Shown here one piece after another: positions 1 to 6,454 of a DNA stretch of 28,489 nucleotides. The number at the start of each line of letters is the position of its first letter. Position 1 is the first letter of the stretch. The DNA comes from a virus, in IMG/VR virus record IMGVR_UViG_3300030110_003481, positions 1-28,489 of that record; one strand, 5' to 3'. The notes under the pieces are model-generated. The model worked only from the letters and a program-made list of their open reading frames with translations, ran no database searches and was not told where the DNA came from. The translations under genes and the position numbers were made by a program.

Positions 1-46
1 GTTATATATTTACACCTACATAAGATTTTTTTACCCCCTACCATTA

Positions 47-259
47 TTATTTTTTTAAAATTTCTAACTCGTTTTTTAGATGATCTATAGCCTTTTGTAA
101 ACATTCATCTGGTGTATTGTGTTTTCTATAACACCTAAGTATATAAGATAAAGCAGTCGCACAATTATAATTTAATTTATAATCTTCTATAATATCAAAG
201 GCTTTGTAACCATATACTAAACCTTTATAATAGTGTGGTGTTTTATCTTTTTCGCACAT
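47..259 (-). CDS. DUF3310 family protein (phage SaV-like)
   Basis: This is a 70-residue protein. It fits the small phage family DUF3310, whose usual pattern is an initial HY, then an aromatic/acidic helix, a short N-x-A/G-x-A turn, Y-I/V-L/K-R, a basic K and a final K-A-x-x-x-L helix. Here one sees HYYKG near residue 9, AFDIIEDYKLNYN, ALSYILRCYRKH and CLQKAIDHLKNEL. The family is sometimes labelled nucleotide kinase in databases, but no P-loop is visible, so I assign no reaction. The ATG at 259 overlaps the stop of the upstream HNH gene (243), which suggests translational coupling. It is the last gene of the early operon. The family call is by motif memory; the biochemical role is unknown. 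Confidence 0.75.
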   Translation of the reverse strand: MCEKDKTPHYYKGLVYGYKAFDIIEDYKLNYNCATALSYILRCYRKHNTPDECLQKAIDHLKNELEILKK

Positions 260-584
260 AATTTTTAATTCCTTTTCTGTATTCTATACTTTCTTGTTGG
301 TTTTTTTTATTGTGGCATTTATCACATAGGCTTTGTAAATTTGAAATATCGTAACGTAGGCCACCTAACCTTATTGGTTTTACATGGTCAACAACTTTAG
401 CTGGTGTTATTTGTGGCGATTTGTTTCTTTTACATTGTTCACACAAAGGATTTAATTTAATATAAAATTTCCTAATGTTACGCCACGCTTTACTAACATA
501 AAATGCTGAATTATCGTGTTGCCTTAATTGTTTAGGCATAGTTTTTATCCAACTTCTTTTTTTTGTTTTAGGTAATGTTGGCAT
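243..584 (-). CDS. HNH endonuclease (packaging-associated type)
   Basis: This 113-residue protein has a basic N-terminus (MPTLPKTKKRSWI) typical of phage HNH proteins. It carries a treble-clef/HNH core: CEQCKR (C..C), then VVDHVKPIRLGG with the DH catalytic pair, then NLQSLCDKCHNKK with the Asn and the second C..C pair. HNH nucleases of this kind normally sit beside the small terminase of HK97-like cos phages, where they assist DNA cleavage during packaging. In the linear window it lies at the opposite end from the terminase genes. If the ends were joined, it would be separated from the small terminase only by the DUF3310 and zinc-ribbon genes. It overlaps its neighbours on both sides. Family assignment is confident; the packaging role is inference. 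Confidence 0.88.
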   Translation of the reverse strand: MPTLPKTKKRSWIKTMPKQLRQHDNSAFYVSKAWRNIRKFYIKLNPLCEQCKRNKSPQITPAKVVDHVKPIRLGGLRYDISNLQSLCDKCHNKKNQQESIEYRKGIKNYVRKR

Positions 585-834
585 AGAATTTAGCTTCTTT
601 TATTATTTGATTGTTTTCTTTTAATTTCCTTCCTATTAATTTAAAAAACATAATCATTTCATCTTTATATTCATTGTTGCTTAATACATAACCTAATGTT
701 GATAGCATATATATTGTCCTTATATATTCTGTTTCATTTTCCCACTCGTAATCTTTACTAATTTCTTTTAAAATATTTATTGTTTGTTCTAAGCATTCAG
801 TTGTACAATAAGTTATTTCATTTACCTTAGACAT
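568..834 (-). CDS. Hypothetical protein, mostly helical
   Basis: This 88-residue ORF has an ATG start at 834 that overlaps the end of the upstream gene (827). Its stop overlaps the HNH endonuclease start (584). The sequence is rich in charged and amphipathic helices (CLEQTINILKEISKDYEWEN, then MFFKLIGRKLKENNQIIKE). It has two cysteines close together near residue 9 but no recognisable domain. No signal peptide or membrane segment is seen. It is kept as real because it fills the space exactly between two supported genes with coupling overlaps on both sides. I do not recognise the family. Confidence 0.6.
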   Translation of the reverse strand: MSKVNEITYCTTECLEQTINILKEISKDYEWENETEYIRTIYMLSTLGYVLSNNEYKDEMIMFFKLIGRKLKENNQIIKEAKFYANIT

Positions 835-1162
835 TTAATTCTGTTATTATATAATAATATTCTTGGTCGACTTGTTTTATATATGCTAAGTTAGTAAAAT
901 AATCTAAAAGTTTGTGCCTATCCTTTGCTGATTCCCATAATGTATGACAACCAACCCTTTCACCTATACTTAAACAATGTAAAGTTATGTTTTTTTTATC
1001 TGTAATTAAATCACCCCTGCGGCTCCTTGGTATAATATGGCTAAAACTTAATGGAACAACATTGCCATGTTTACCGCATCCACTACAATAATTACGTTCT
1101 AATAAAATTTCATTATATATTTTATTTAATTGCCTTTTAATTTTATTTTGTTTTTTACTCAC
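827..1162 (-). CDS. HNH-like zinc-binding nuclease (NinG-like position)
   Basis: This 111-residue protein has a basic N-terminus followed by CSGCG, a zinc knuckle. Then comes SFSHIIPRSRRGDL with the H of an HNH/treble-clef finger, then KKNITLHC and VGCHTLWES. The order C..C, H-I-I-P, N-x-x-x-x-C, C-H resembles HNH nucleases and the zinc-finger resolvase-like NinG proteins. Its placement after a NinB-like and a VRR-NUC gene supports a role in recombination or repair, but I cannot separate an ordinary HNH from a NinG-type protein. The start is GTG at 1162, overlapping the TGA of the upstream gene (1159-1161). No in-frame ATG is available near it, so coupled re-initiation is likely. Confidence 0.65.
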   Translation of the reverse strand: MSKKQNKIKRQLNKIYNEILLERNYCSGCGKHGNVVPLSFSHIIPRSRRGDLITDKKNITLHCLSIGERVGCHTLWESAKDRHKLLDYFTNLAYIKQVDQEYYYIITELNV

Positions 1163-1494
1163 ATTAAATATTTATCTAGTTCTTGTTTACATTCCATAAA
1201 ACCTTTACATATTACAGCTTTATAACCTCTATCATTTAATGCTTTTATCCAATCTTTTTGTGCTTTTGTTGCTCTACCTTTTTCTGTTTTTATTTCTATA
1301 AATAAGCCATAATAATTATGATTAGGCTCACATATTTGTAAATCTGGAAATCCAGCCCAATAACCTGTCTTTTTTGCTTTTCTAGCTTGACTAATTGATG
1401 TCCTTATTCCTCCCAAACTTGCACAATACCTAGCTTTTGGGTATTGCATTCTTATGTAATTAACAACATGTGTTTGCAAATCAGTTTCATTCAT
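1159..1494 (-). CDS. VRR-NUC domain endonuclease
   Basis: This 111-residue protein is essentially a single VRR-NUC domain of the PD-(D/E)XK nuclease superfamily. The visible catalytic signature is GFPDLQI (the D near residue 51), followed by GLFIEIKTEKGRATKAQKDWI with the E-x-K pair. The downstream Q-x-x-W-I and the L-x-x-x-G-Y-x-A-V-I pattern is typical of the family. Phage members are stand-alone nucleases thought to act on branched or damaged DNA during replication and recombination. It lies between a NinB-like gene (overlap at 1487-1494) and an HNH-like gene (overlap at 1159-1162). The ATG at 1494 gives the usual family length. Confidence 0.88.
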   Translation of the reverse strand: MNETDLQTHVVNYIRMQYPKARYCASLGGIRTSISQARKAKKTGYWAGFPDLQICEPNHNYYGLFIEIKTEKGRATKAQKDWIKALNDRGYKAVICKGFMECKQELDKYLM

Positions 1495-1870
1495 AAGTAG
1501 GCAATGTTATATTTAAAGTTGTTGTACTCCAATAACTAATATTATTCATTAAATCATTAAATTCTTTTTTTGTTAACGTAGATGTGCCTTTTAAATAAAC
1601 TTCTGTATAACCTTGTTCATTTTGCCTTTCTCTACGCAAAAATTTATATGAAATTAACTCTTTAGTTTCTTCCTTAGTGTAGCCAGTTTCTTTGCTAATA
1701 ATATCTAACCATTTCCAAAATAAACTGTTTTGGTCTATTGTTCTATTATTGTTTCTTTCAACTATTTTAATTACAACTTGTTTGCCTTCAAATTGTTGTA
1801 ACTGATCATTAAACAATTGTTTATTATTCAATGTCAATTTGCCCTTGTTTACTGTTCCAAAGTGTTTCAT
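1487..1870 (-). CDS. NinB-like recombination protein
   Basis: The protein has 127 residues from the ATG at 1870 (MKHFGTVNKGKL). A TTG nine bases further upstream is a poorer start. It matches the NinB/YbcN pattern: an N-terminal strand-rich part with a hydrophobic VVIKIVE, then RTIDQNSLFWKWL, then an ETGYTKEETKELI helix, and a C-terminal EFNDLMNNIS segment. NinB of lambda (Orf) binds single-stranded DNA and assists recombination-mediator steps, and the role here is inferred from that. It is followed by a VRR-NUC nuclease and an HNH-like protein, a recombination set similar in logic to the lambda nin region. A 44-residue membrane ORF overlaps its beginning in another frame. Confidence 0.8.
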   Translation of the reverse strand: MKHFGTVNKGKLTLNNKQLFNDQLQQFEGKQVVIKIVERNNNRTIDQNSLFWKWLDIISKETGYTKEETKELISYKFLRRERQNEQGYTEVYLKGTSTLTKKEFNDLMNNISYWSTTTLNITLPTYE

Positions 1871-1958
1871 GTATTGCAATTATTATTGCCCCAATTAACA
1901 ATAAAATCATTAAAGGGCTTATTAATATTGATATTAGTATTTTAAAAATTGTTTTCAT
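1824..1958 (-). CDS. Small single-pass membrane protein (44 aa)
   Basis: This short ORF was read directly from the sequence. The ATG at 1958 abuts the TAA of the upstream gene (1959-1961), giving a TAAATG junction, and the stop is at 1824-1826. The product begins MKTIFKILISILISPLM and continues through LLLIGAIIIAIHETLW, which is one long hydrophobic segment after a short basic start. It ends in a polar tail (GQIDIE). The last 47 bases overlap the NinB-like gene in another frame. It could be a small inner-membrane protein. Without homologues it remains possible that the hydrophobicity only reflects AT-rich codons, but it fills an otherwise empty gap in a tightly packed operon. Confidence 0.5.
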   Translation of the reverse strand: MKTIFKILISILISPLMILLLIGAIIIAIHETLWNSKQGQIDIE

Positions 1959-2246
1959 TTAAATTAGTCTTATTACTACAACTTGTTTGCAGTTTCTTTC
2001 ATATAGTTCTCTATGTTGTTCTGTTAATTCAGCATCCCAAATATCCTTGACTTCAACACCAGTTTTACGCCACCATTCTGTTATTTGTTTTTTTGTGCCA
2101 ATTAAACGTAAATCTCTACCAACACTTGCAAAGTCAGCAACATAACCACCATTTTTACCTTTATCATAGCTCCAAACATTTGTAGGCAACAATGATGGCT
2201 TTAACCACCAATCCTCAGCAATTAATTTATCATCATTATTCTTCAT
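1959..2246 (-). CDS. Hypothetical protein, Trp-rich
   Basis: The reading frame is open to an ATG at 2273, but the first residues from there merely shadow the end of the upstream gene. The ATG at 2246 (MKNNDDK) leaves an 11-base overlap and is preferred, giving 95 residues. The protein contains several tryptophans (EDWWLKPS, TNVWSY, ITEWWRK, KDIWD). The section GGYVADFASVGRDLRLIGTKKQITEWWRKTG looks like a compact strand-helix unit. I do not recognise a family. It lies between a coiled-coil protein and a small membrane ORF in the replication/recombination operon. Confidence 0.6.
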   Translation of the reverse strand: MKNNDDKLIAEDWWLKPSLLPTNVWSYDKGKNGGYVADFASVGRDLRLIGTKKQITEWWRKTGVEVKDIWDAELTEQHRELYERNCKQVVVIRLI

Positions 2247-2481
2247 TTTCTTTAATTTCTGATAGTTCTCCATTTTCTATGTTAATACTTACTTTACCAT
2301 ATTTGTTTTCTAATTCCTTTTGTAATTCATCAAACAAAGATTCTATCTCATTTACTTGATGCAATATTTTATGTTTTTGGTTTTCAAGTTTACCTAGTTC
2401 TATATGTATTTGGTTTAATTTGCTTATATTTTCTTGTAATGATTTTAATTCATTTTCTGTTAAATTTGTTGGTTTTGCCAT
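2236..2481 (-). CDS. Coiled-coil hypothetical protein
   Basis: This is an 81-residue protein starting at the ATG at 2481. Residues 8 to about 62 form an almost continuous charged/hydrophobic heptad pattern (ELKSLQENISKLNQIHIELG, then KHKILHQVNEIESLFDELQK), predicting a long coiled coil. The tail is acidic. Similar small coiled-coil proteins are common in Bacteroidetes phages next to replication genes, but no function is known to me. It overlaps the downstream gene and starts 7 bases after the upstream stop. Confidence 0.65.
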   Translation of the reverse strand: MAKPTNLTENELKSLQENISKLNQIHIELGKLENQKHKILHQVNEIESLFDELQKELENKYGKVSINIENGELSEIKENEE

Positions 2482-2487
2482 TTTTAT

Positions 2488-2877
2488 TTATTTATTAGTT
2501 ATTAATTTTTTTATTGCATTATCCACACCAGCTATTCCAGTATGTATTTCTTTTCTATAATCCAGACGTTTATCTTTTTGATGGTCTGCAACACCTTCAT
2601 TATTCCATATTATATTTCTCCATAATTTAATCCATTTATAATATGTTTTTGCATTAATGCTGAAATCATCTGTATTACGCACTCCATTCCAAAAACTCAT
2701 TTCTACGTCACGCCACAATAATGAAGAAAATGATTTTTTTAAATCAGTTGCTAAGCTTTGTGCCATTAACACTTTTGTTTTTGCATCTATATTATGCTGG
2801 CCTAAATCAAGATATGTTTTAGACAATAATTCAACACACATTTTTGTTAATTCAGCTTCACTTATTTTTTTTATCAT
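2488..2877 (-). CDS. Hypothetical protein beside the replication initiator
   Basis: The protein has 129 residues and overlaps the end of the winged-helix replication protein by 20 bases. It is helical, with a conserved-looking aromatic core (LLWRDVEMSFWNGVRNTDDF, then TYYKWIKLWRNIIW) and a basic region DHQKDKRLDYRKE. No Walker motif is present, so it is not an ATP-dependent helicase loader of the DnaC type. By position directly after the initiator it could be an accessory replication factor, but that is inference only. I do not recognise the family. Confidence 0.65.
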   Translation of the reverse strand: MIKKISEAELTKMCVELLSKTYLDLGQHNIDAKTKVLMAQSLATDLKKSFSSLLWRDVEMSFWNGVRNTDDFSINAKTYYKWIKLWRNIIWNNEGVADHQKDKRLDYRKEIHTGIAGVDNAIKKLITNK

Positions 2878-3529
2878 TATCTTGTATTTGTTTCAATATT
2901 TGCATTGCTTCATTATGTGTTTGTAAATGCTTATCAACTTTGCTTATTCCTACGCTTTTTAATGCCCATTTACTTTCGTTTTTAGCCCATGTTTTTAAAC
3001 GCCTTTCTGTACTCCAAGTTTTTTGTAAATCTTTTCGCATCTGACCTTTTTTAGTTGGCTCACTCCAATATTCATAAAATTCTTTTAATAAATTTTTATC
3101 ATATTTTTTAAAACTAAAAACTTCATTAAAAAAAATAATTTTATTATTGCCTTTATATAATTTATTTTTTATTATATTATTATTTAATAGGCTTTTATTA
3201 TCCACATGTGGGTTTTCCAGTTGTGGCTTATTTAATAATGGTGATTCATAAACAGTATAATCTATGCCGATAATTATACCTTTTTCGTTTTTTATTTGTT
3301 GCCTTTCAACATAATTAAAAGTAATTAACTCATTCATTGTTGACCTTATTGCCGATTCACCTTCTTTTAAAATAGTAACTAAACCTTTTATATTTAATTT
3401 CCAAGAATCACTAAAACTTAATAACATAGCTAATAAACCTTTTGCTTTTAACGATAACCTTTTGTCCTTAAAAATCCTATTACAAATAGTAGTATAATCT
3501 TTACTTTTTATAACTCTAACTATGTCCAT
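2858..3529 (-). CDS. Winged-helix replication initiator-like protein
   Basis: This is a 223-residue protein. Residues 1 to about 85 have the pattern of the winged-helix domain found at the start of phage replication/replisome-organiser proteins. It shows an early IVRV strand, then RLSLKAKGLLAMLLSFSDSW, then IKGLVTILKEGESAIRSTMNELITFNYVERQQI, which forms the recognition helix and wing. A low-complexity Asn/Lys-rich linker follows (about 95-135). The C-terminal part, with LLKEFYEYWSEPTKKGQMRK and KTWSTERRLKTWAKNESKW, is typical of the tail of such phage proteins. The expected role is to bind the phage origin and recruit host replication proteins. No helicase or polymerase is encoded nearby. Confidence 0.75.
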   Translation of the reverse strand: MDIVRVIKSKDYTTICNRIFKDKRLSLKAKGLLAMLLSFSDSWKLNIKGLVTILKEGESAIRSTMNELITFNYVERQQIKNEKGIIIGIDYTVYESPLLNKPQLENPHVDNKSLLNNNIIKNKLYKGNNKIIFFNEVFSFKKYDKNLLKEFYEYWSEPTKKGQMRKDLQKTWSTERRLKTWAKNESKWALKSVGISKVDKHLQTHNEAMQILKQIQDNDKKNK

Positions 3530-3530
3530 T

Positions 3531-4343
3531 TTAAAAAAGTATTGTTTGATCTTTATTATATTTTTTATTTTGCCTTATTTTAACATGGCTTTTATCTTCC
3601 CACCCCTTTTTATCAGCATACCTTATAAATTGTGGGAATTTAGATGTTAAATATTCACATTCCTGTTTTTTTTGTTGCATACGTTTTTTTATACTACCAA
3701 AAGCACCAGCTGTATATCTTTTACAATTAGGCAACAACCAATTATTTATTACAACACCACCAAATTTTTTTAAATTTAATGCTGTAAAACATGTATCATC
3801 TATTAATTGTACATTAGTATCAAAAAGTAAATCAGTTTTTTTTATTAACCAACACCTACCATCTGCTAAACCCCAATAGCTGTATTTTTTATCCCTAAAT
3901 AATGGGTTATCAGTTAAACTAAAACCACATAATGCATAATTTTTTTGTTCAGCATGTTTTATAGTTTCATTAGCTATTTGTATAAAATCATTTGGGCTAC
4001 ATTGTTTTTTAAATTCTTTACGGAAATGTTTTACATTATCAAAATCACAATTAATTTTTTCTATATAATTATTATAATTATTAAGCATTGTTATGTTTAT
4101 TAAATCATCTACAAAAAAAATAGCCCATTCATTTGTTTGCATCATATTTAAAGCAAAATTTCTATTGTTACTAAGCCCTTTTGGTTCATTAGTTGCAATA
4201 ATATCGCCAAATATATTGCCAGCTTGCAAAAACTTTTGTTTGGCTTGTTCTGTATGGCACAAAATAGTGTGTTTAATATTTTTAAAATATTTACTTGTTG
4301 TTATGCTATCATACCTATCGTATGTAAATATAAATATTTTCAT
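3531..4343 (-). CDS. TET-associated glycosyltransferase (TAGT-like, DNA base modification)
   Basis: This 270-residue protein has a GT-A-like organisation. It starts with a strand MKIFIFTYDRYDS and a conserved NEPKGLSNNRNFAL segment near residues 53-65. The metal/nucleotide-sugar site candidate is FFVDDL (Asp79-Asp80). Further on are YWGLADGRCWLIKK (156-169), LIDDTCFTALNLKKFGG (180-196) and a terminal RYTAGAFGS turn. Its ATG overlaps the stop of the TET/JBP dioxygenase gene by 4 bases (ATGA), so the two are translated together. Phage glycosyltransferases in this setting are predicted or shown to add sugar to hydroxymethylated pyrimidines in DNA. Sugar identity and base target cannot be read from the sequence. 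The call rests on fold-like motifs plus the fixed pairing with the dioxygenase. Confidence 0.75.
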   Translation of the reverse strand: MKIFIFTYDRYDSITTSKYFKNIKHTILCHTEQAKQKFLQAGNIFGDIIATNEPKGLSNNRNFALNMMQTNEWAIFFVDDLINITMLNNYNNYIEKINCDFDNVKHFRKEFKKQCSPNDFIQIANETIKHAEQKNYALCGFSLTDNPLFRDKKYSYWGLADGRCWLIKKTDLLFDTNVQLIDDTCFTALNLKKFGGVVINNWLLPNCKRYTAGAFGSIKKRMQQKKQECEYLTSKFPQFIRYADKKGWEDKSHVKIRQNKKYNKDQTILF

Positions 4344-5203
4344 ATTGTGTAAAAACCTGTTTTTTCCATTTTAATATTATGCAATTCATCTTTTGGTTGT
4401 TTACATTTATACATATATTCCCTATAATATAATACAAAACTAATGCGCATATAATCATCAGATTCGTTATATATAGGAGTATTACCATGATATTTATGTA
4501 CATCTACAAATAATATATCAGTATTGTGTAAATCAATAGCAACTTTATATTCTGGTAAACAAAAAAAACCGCCTTCATAATTACCTTCCCTGTAAACTAT
4601 TAAATTGCCAAAACCTTCATTAAAATCACCGCTATCTTTATGTACAGCTGTAACAAAATTTTTATTTACAGTTACAGTTGTAAAACTTGTATCAGCTATA
4701 ACATAATTTTTATTTGTTCCTACTGCTATTGCTTTTTGTTTGTTATAATATGGCTCACACAATTCTTTATATTTTTTATCTATAAATTTTACAAATGGTA
4801 TTCCTTGTTTAAATTCATCAAAATATTTCCTAGCAAAAGCAGTTTTTCTGCAATATTTAACCATAGCATTTCTATCCATGTAACCTACATTTCCACTTTG
4901 TACTTTATTACCAACTGTTATATTGCTTATAGAACCATCTTTACGTATCCTTTTATGGCTACTTCCACTTGTTATACCTCTTCCTTCTGTCCATTCTATA
5001 CTTTTTTTAAAGCTTTCGTAACCATTTTTTAATATTTCAAATGGAATAACATTTTTACGAAATTTAAATAACAATTTACCATTTAAATCGTATGCATCAG
5101 TATTTTCATTAATAAGTAAATCGTAACTATTTTGTTTTAAAAATTTACCTTTTAAATTATCCCCGTTTTTAATTTTCTTATCTAATTTAATTATTTTGGT
5201 CAT
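4340..5203 (-). CDS. TET/JBP-family 2-oxoglutarate/Fe(II) DNA dioxygenase
   Basis: This 287-residue protein is predicted to hydroxylate the 5-methyl group of a pyrimidine in DNA. The double-stranded beta-helix signature is complete. The proximal iron ligands are His188 and Asp190 in AVHKDSGDF. The distal histidine is most likely His239 in VDVHKYHGNTP. The 2-oxoglutarate-binding arginine is Arg253 in MRISFVLYYRE. Upstream is the family-typical region GYMDRNAMVKYCRKTAF (107-123) and a helix ending LCEPYYNKQ. A GRGITSGSSHKRIRKDGS stretch (74-91) precedes it. The length fits stand-alone phage members. It overlaps a 74-residue protein upstream and the glycosyltransferase downstream. No DNA methyltransferase lies next to it, so thymine or host-made 5-methylcytosine are both possible substrates. 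Confidence 0.87.
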   Translation of the reverse strand: MTKIIKLDKKIKNGDNLKGKFLKQNSYDLLINENTDAYDLNGKLLFKFRKNVIPFEILKNGYESFKKSIEWTEGRGITSGSSHKRIRKDGSISNITVGNKVQSGNVGYMDRNAMVKYCRKTAFARKYFDEFKQGIPFVKFIDKKYKELCEPYYNKQKAIAVGTNKNYVIADTSFTTVTVNKNFVTAVHKDSGDFNEGFGNLIVYREGNYEGGFFCLPEYKVAIDLHNTDILFVDVHKYHGNTPIYNESDDYMRISFVLYYREYMYKCKQPKDELHNIKMEKTGFYTI

Positions 5204-5411
5204 ATTTTTTTAATATATATAATAACAAATCTGATAGATTTCCTTTTTCATGAGCATTTTGTTTATAAATTTTATGCATTAATTTTTTGCATAATATTTT
5301 AAATGTTTTTAATTCTTCTTTACTAAAATATAATATAGTTGTTGTAATTTCTGTATCATCATATTGGCTTTTATCAACACCCCAATCATCATCAAATAGT
5401 TTTAAGCCCAT
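5187..5411 (-). CDS. Hypothetical protein upstream of the TET-like gene
   Basis: This 74-residue ORF overlaps the HTH gene upstream by 10 bases and the dioxygenase gene downstream by 17. It has an acidic N-terminus (LFDDDWGVDKSQYDD) followed by a strand-like TEITTTILYFS. Two helices come next (EELKTFKILCKKLMHKIYKQ and LSDLLLYILKKY). The strand-helix-helix order is reminiscent of a ribbon-helix-helix DNA-binding protein, but the match is loose and I do not assign it. Position suggests it could be an accessory of the modification pair; nothing in the sequence proves that. Confidence 0.6.
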   Translation of the reverse strand: MGLKLFDDDWGVDKSQYDDTEITTTILYFSKEELKTFKILCKKLMHKIYKQNAHEKGNLSDLLLYILKKYDQNN

Positions 5412-5689
5412 AAAATATAATTTTTAATTTTATCAACTATTGTTTTTGGTTCATTATAAATGTATTTTGCTATTTGTATATTACGATTAAAACGATTTGT
5501 TGTATGTAAAATCACGCTTTCTATTTCATAACCATTTTTGCGCATATTATAAATTTTACTTGCTAACCTTGTTACACCATATTTTTGTATAGCTTCCCAA
5601 CTTGTAATATTTCCATAATTTTTTAAATGCCACATAATAGCATCAGTTTGTGTTTTAACTTCTTTTTCTGTAATATTTATTTTTTTCAT
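5402..5689 (-). CDS. Helix-turn-helix protein (HTH_39-like)
   Basis: This 95-residue protein has the pattern of the small phage HTH family HTH_39. It shows QTDAIMWHLKNYGNITSWEA, then IQKYGVTRLASKIYNMRKNGYEIES, with the typical R-L-A-S-x-I-x-x-x-R-x-x-G-x-x-I recognition part. The remainder is a short C-terminal extension. Such proteins are widespread in Bacteroidetes and Firmicutes phages and are presumed DNA binders; the target is unknown. It lies in the early operon between the DnaA-like protein and the 74-residue unknown, and could regulate the operon. Confidence 0.75.
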   Translation of the reverse strand: MKKINITEKEVKTQTDAIMWHLKNYGNITSWEAIQKYGVTRLASKIYNMRKNGYEIESVILHTTNRFNRNIQIAKYIYNEPKTIVDKIKNYILWA

Positions 5690-5695
5690 TTTGTT

Positions 5696-6070
5696 TTATT
5701 TGTTTAATTGTTCTAAAAGTTTTTTTATTTCTTTACGTTTTTCGTAAAACCCTCCACCATATACATTAAATGTATGCATTTTATACATAAATTTGTTAAA
5801 TGATTTTTTAACGTCATCATAAGTATCTATTTCAAATTTAAATTTATTTACATGGTGTATGCTAGATGCGTGATTAATGTTTTTTATGTATTTTTTCATA
5901 CCAGTATGTTTTATTCCCATATATTCATATAAATAATATAAAAACATTCTTTTAGCTTTAATTGTTGTAGAATACCTATTATTATTACTAATAACATAAT
6001 TTTTGTCAGCTTTATATATTTTGCAACTTGTATTTAAAGCATAATTAATTATTTTATCTCTTGTTGTCAT
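5696..6070 (-). CDS. DnaA domain IV-like DNA-binding protein
   Basis: The protein has 124 residues. Residues 35 to about 95 resemble the C-terminal (domain IV) helix-turn-helix of the initiator DnaA. There is a helix IKAKRMFLYYLYEYMGIKHT and a loop. A signature-like INHASSIHHVNKF follows (about 65-77), comparable to the DnaA box recognition motif R/N-D/N-H-x-T/S-x-x-x-H, and then an amphipathic helix. There is no AAA+ ATPase domain, so it cannot act as a full initiator. Family members in phages are presumed to bind DnaA-box-like sites, either to recruit or to interfere with the host replication machinery. It overlaps the upstream gene by 17 bases. Confidence 0.65.
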   Translation of the reverse strand: MTTRDKIINYALNTSCKIYKADKNYVISNNNRYSTTIKAKRMFLYYLYEYMGIKHTGMKKYIKNINHASSIHHVNKFKFEIDTYDDVKKSFNKFMYKMHTFNVYGGGFYEKRKEIKKLLEQLNK

Positions 6071-6452
6071 TAGGTTGGTTTTTTAGTTCATCTTCACCAT
6101 AAGTATTAGTAAGGCCAATAGTTTTTATTATTACCCTTGCTAAACATCTTTTTTCAGCTATTTCTGCTAAAAAATGTTGCCTACAATTGTTAACAGATGC
6201 ACTTCCAAAAGATTCCATTTGTTTTAACCAGTCACCATCTTTATTTTGAATATAACTTATGCCTTTTAAAACTACATTATCTAATTCACATGTTATAACA
6301 TTATATTCAACTTGGATATTTTTATTATATTGGATTTTTTCAACACCACTCCTAGTTATTATAGTAAACCCTCTTTTATCAGTGAAAACATCATTTTCAT
6401 TTAAATTATAACTTCTATAAATTTTTTCTAATTCTTTTCTATTTATTCCCAT
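6054..6452 (-). CDS. Possible ssDNA-annealing/recombination protein (Erf/Rad52-like pattern)
   Basis: This 132-residue protein begins with a beta-rich stretch (DVFTDKRGFTIITRSGVEKI, then QVEYNVITCELDNVVLKGIS). A SFGSASVNN segment (81-89) follows. Next is a helix AEIAEKRCLARVIIKTIGL followed by YGEDEL (119-123). The arrangement 'A-E-K-R-x-x-x-R-x-x-x-K-x-x-G-L ... Y-G-E-D-E' recurs in Bacteroidetes phage proteins and is reminiscent of the Erf/Rad52-type annealing proteins. I cannot prove this from one sequence. Its place in the early operon with NinB-like and VRR-NUC genes is compatible. An alternative is a phage-specific family of unknown function. Confidence 0.5.
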   Translation of the reverse strand: MGINRKELEKIYRSYNLNENDVFTDKRGFTIITRSGVEKIQYNKNIQVEYNVITCELDNVVLKGISYIQNKDGDWLKQMESFGSASVNNCRQHFLAEIAEKRCLARVIIKTIGLTNTYGEDELKNQPNDNKR

Positions 6453-6454
6453 AA

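Noticed and set aside
2657-3044. Overlapping plus-strand frames of 89 and 66 codons opposite the replication genes
   Set aside because: Cysteine/phenylalanine/leucine-rich products typical of antisense of AT-rich genes, with no independent support.
4315-4503. 62-codon minus-strand frame with hydrophobic start overlapping the TET-like gene
   Set aside because: It lies entirely within the end of the dioxygenase gene and the start of the glycosyltransferase gene in another frame, with no room for a separate role.
5187-5411. 74-residue protein upstream of the TET-like gene considered as a ribbon-helix-helix repressor
   Set aside because: The strand-helix-helix order fits loosely, but the basic strand residues and the turn glycine expected for that fold are not seen, so no function is assigned.
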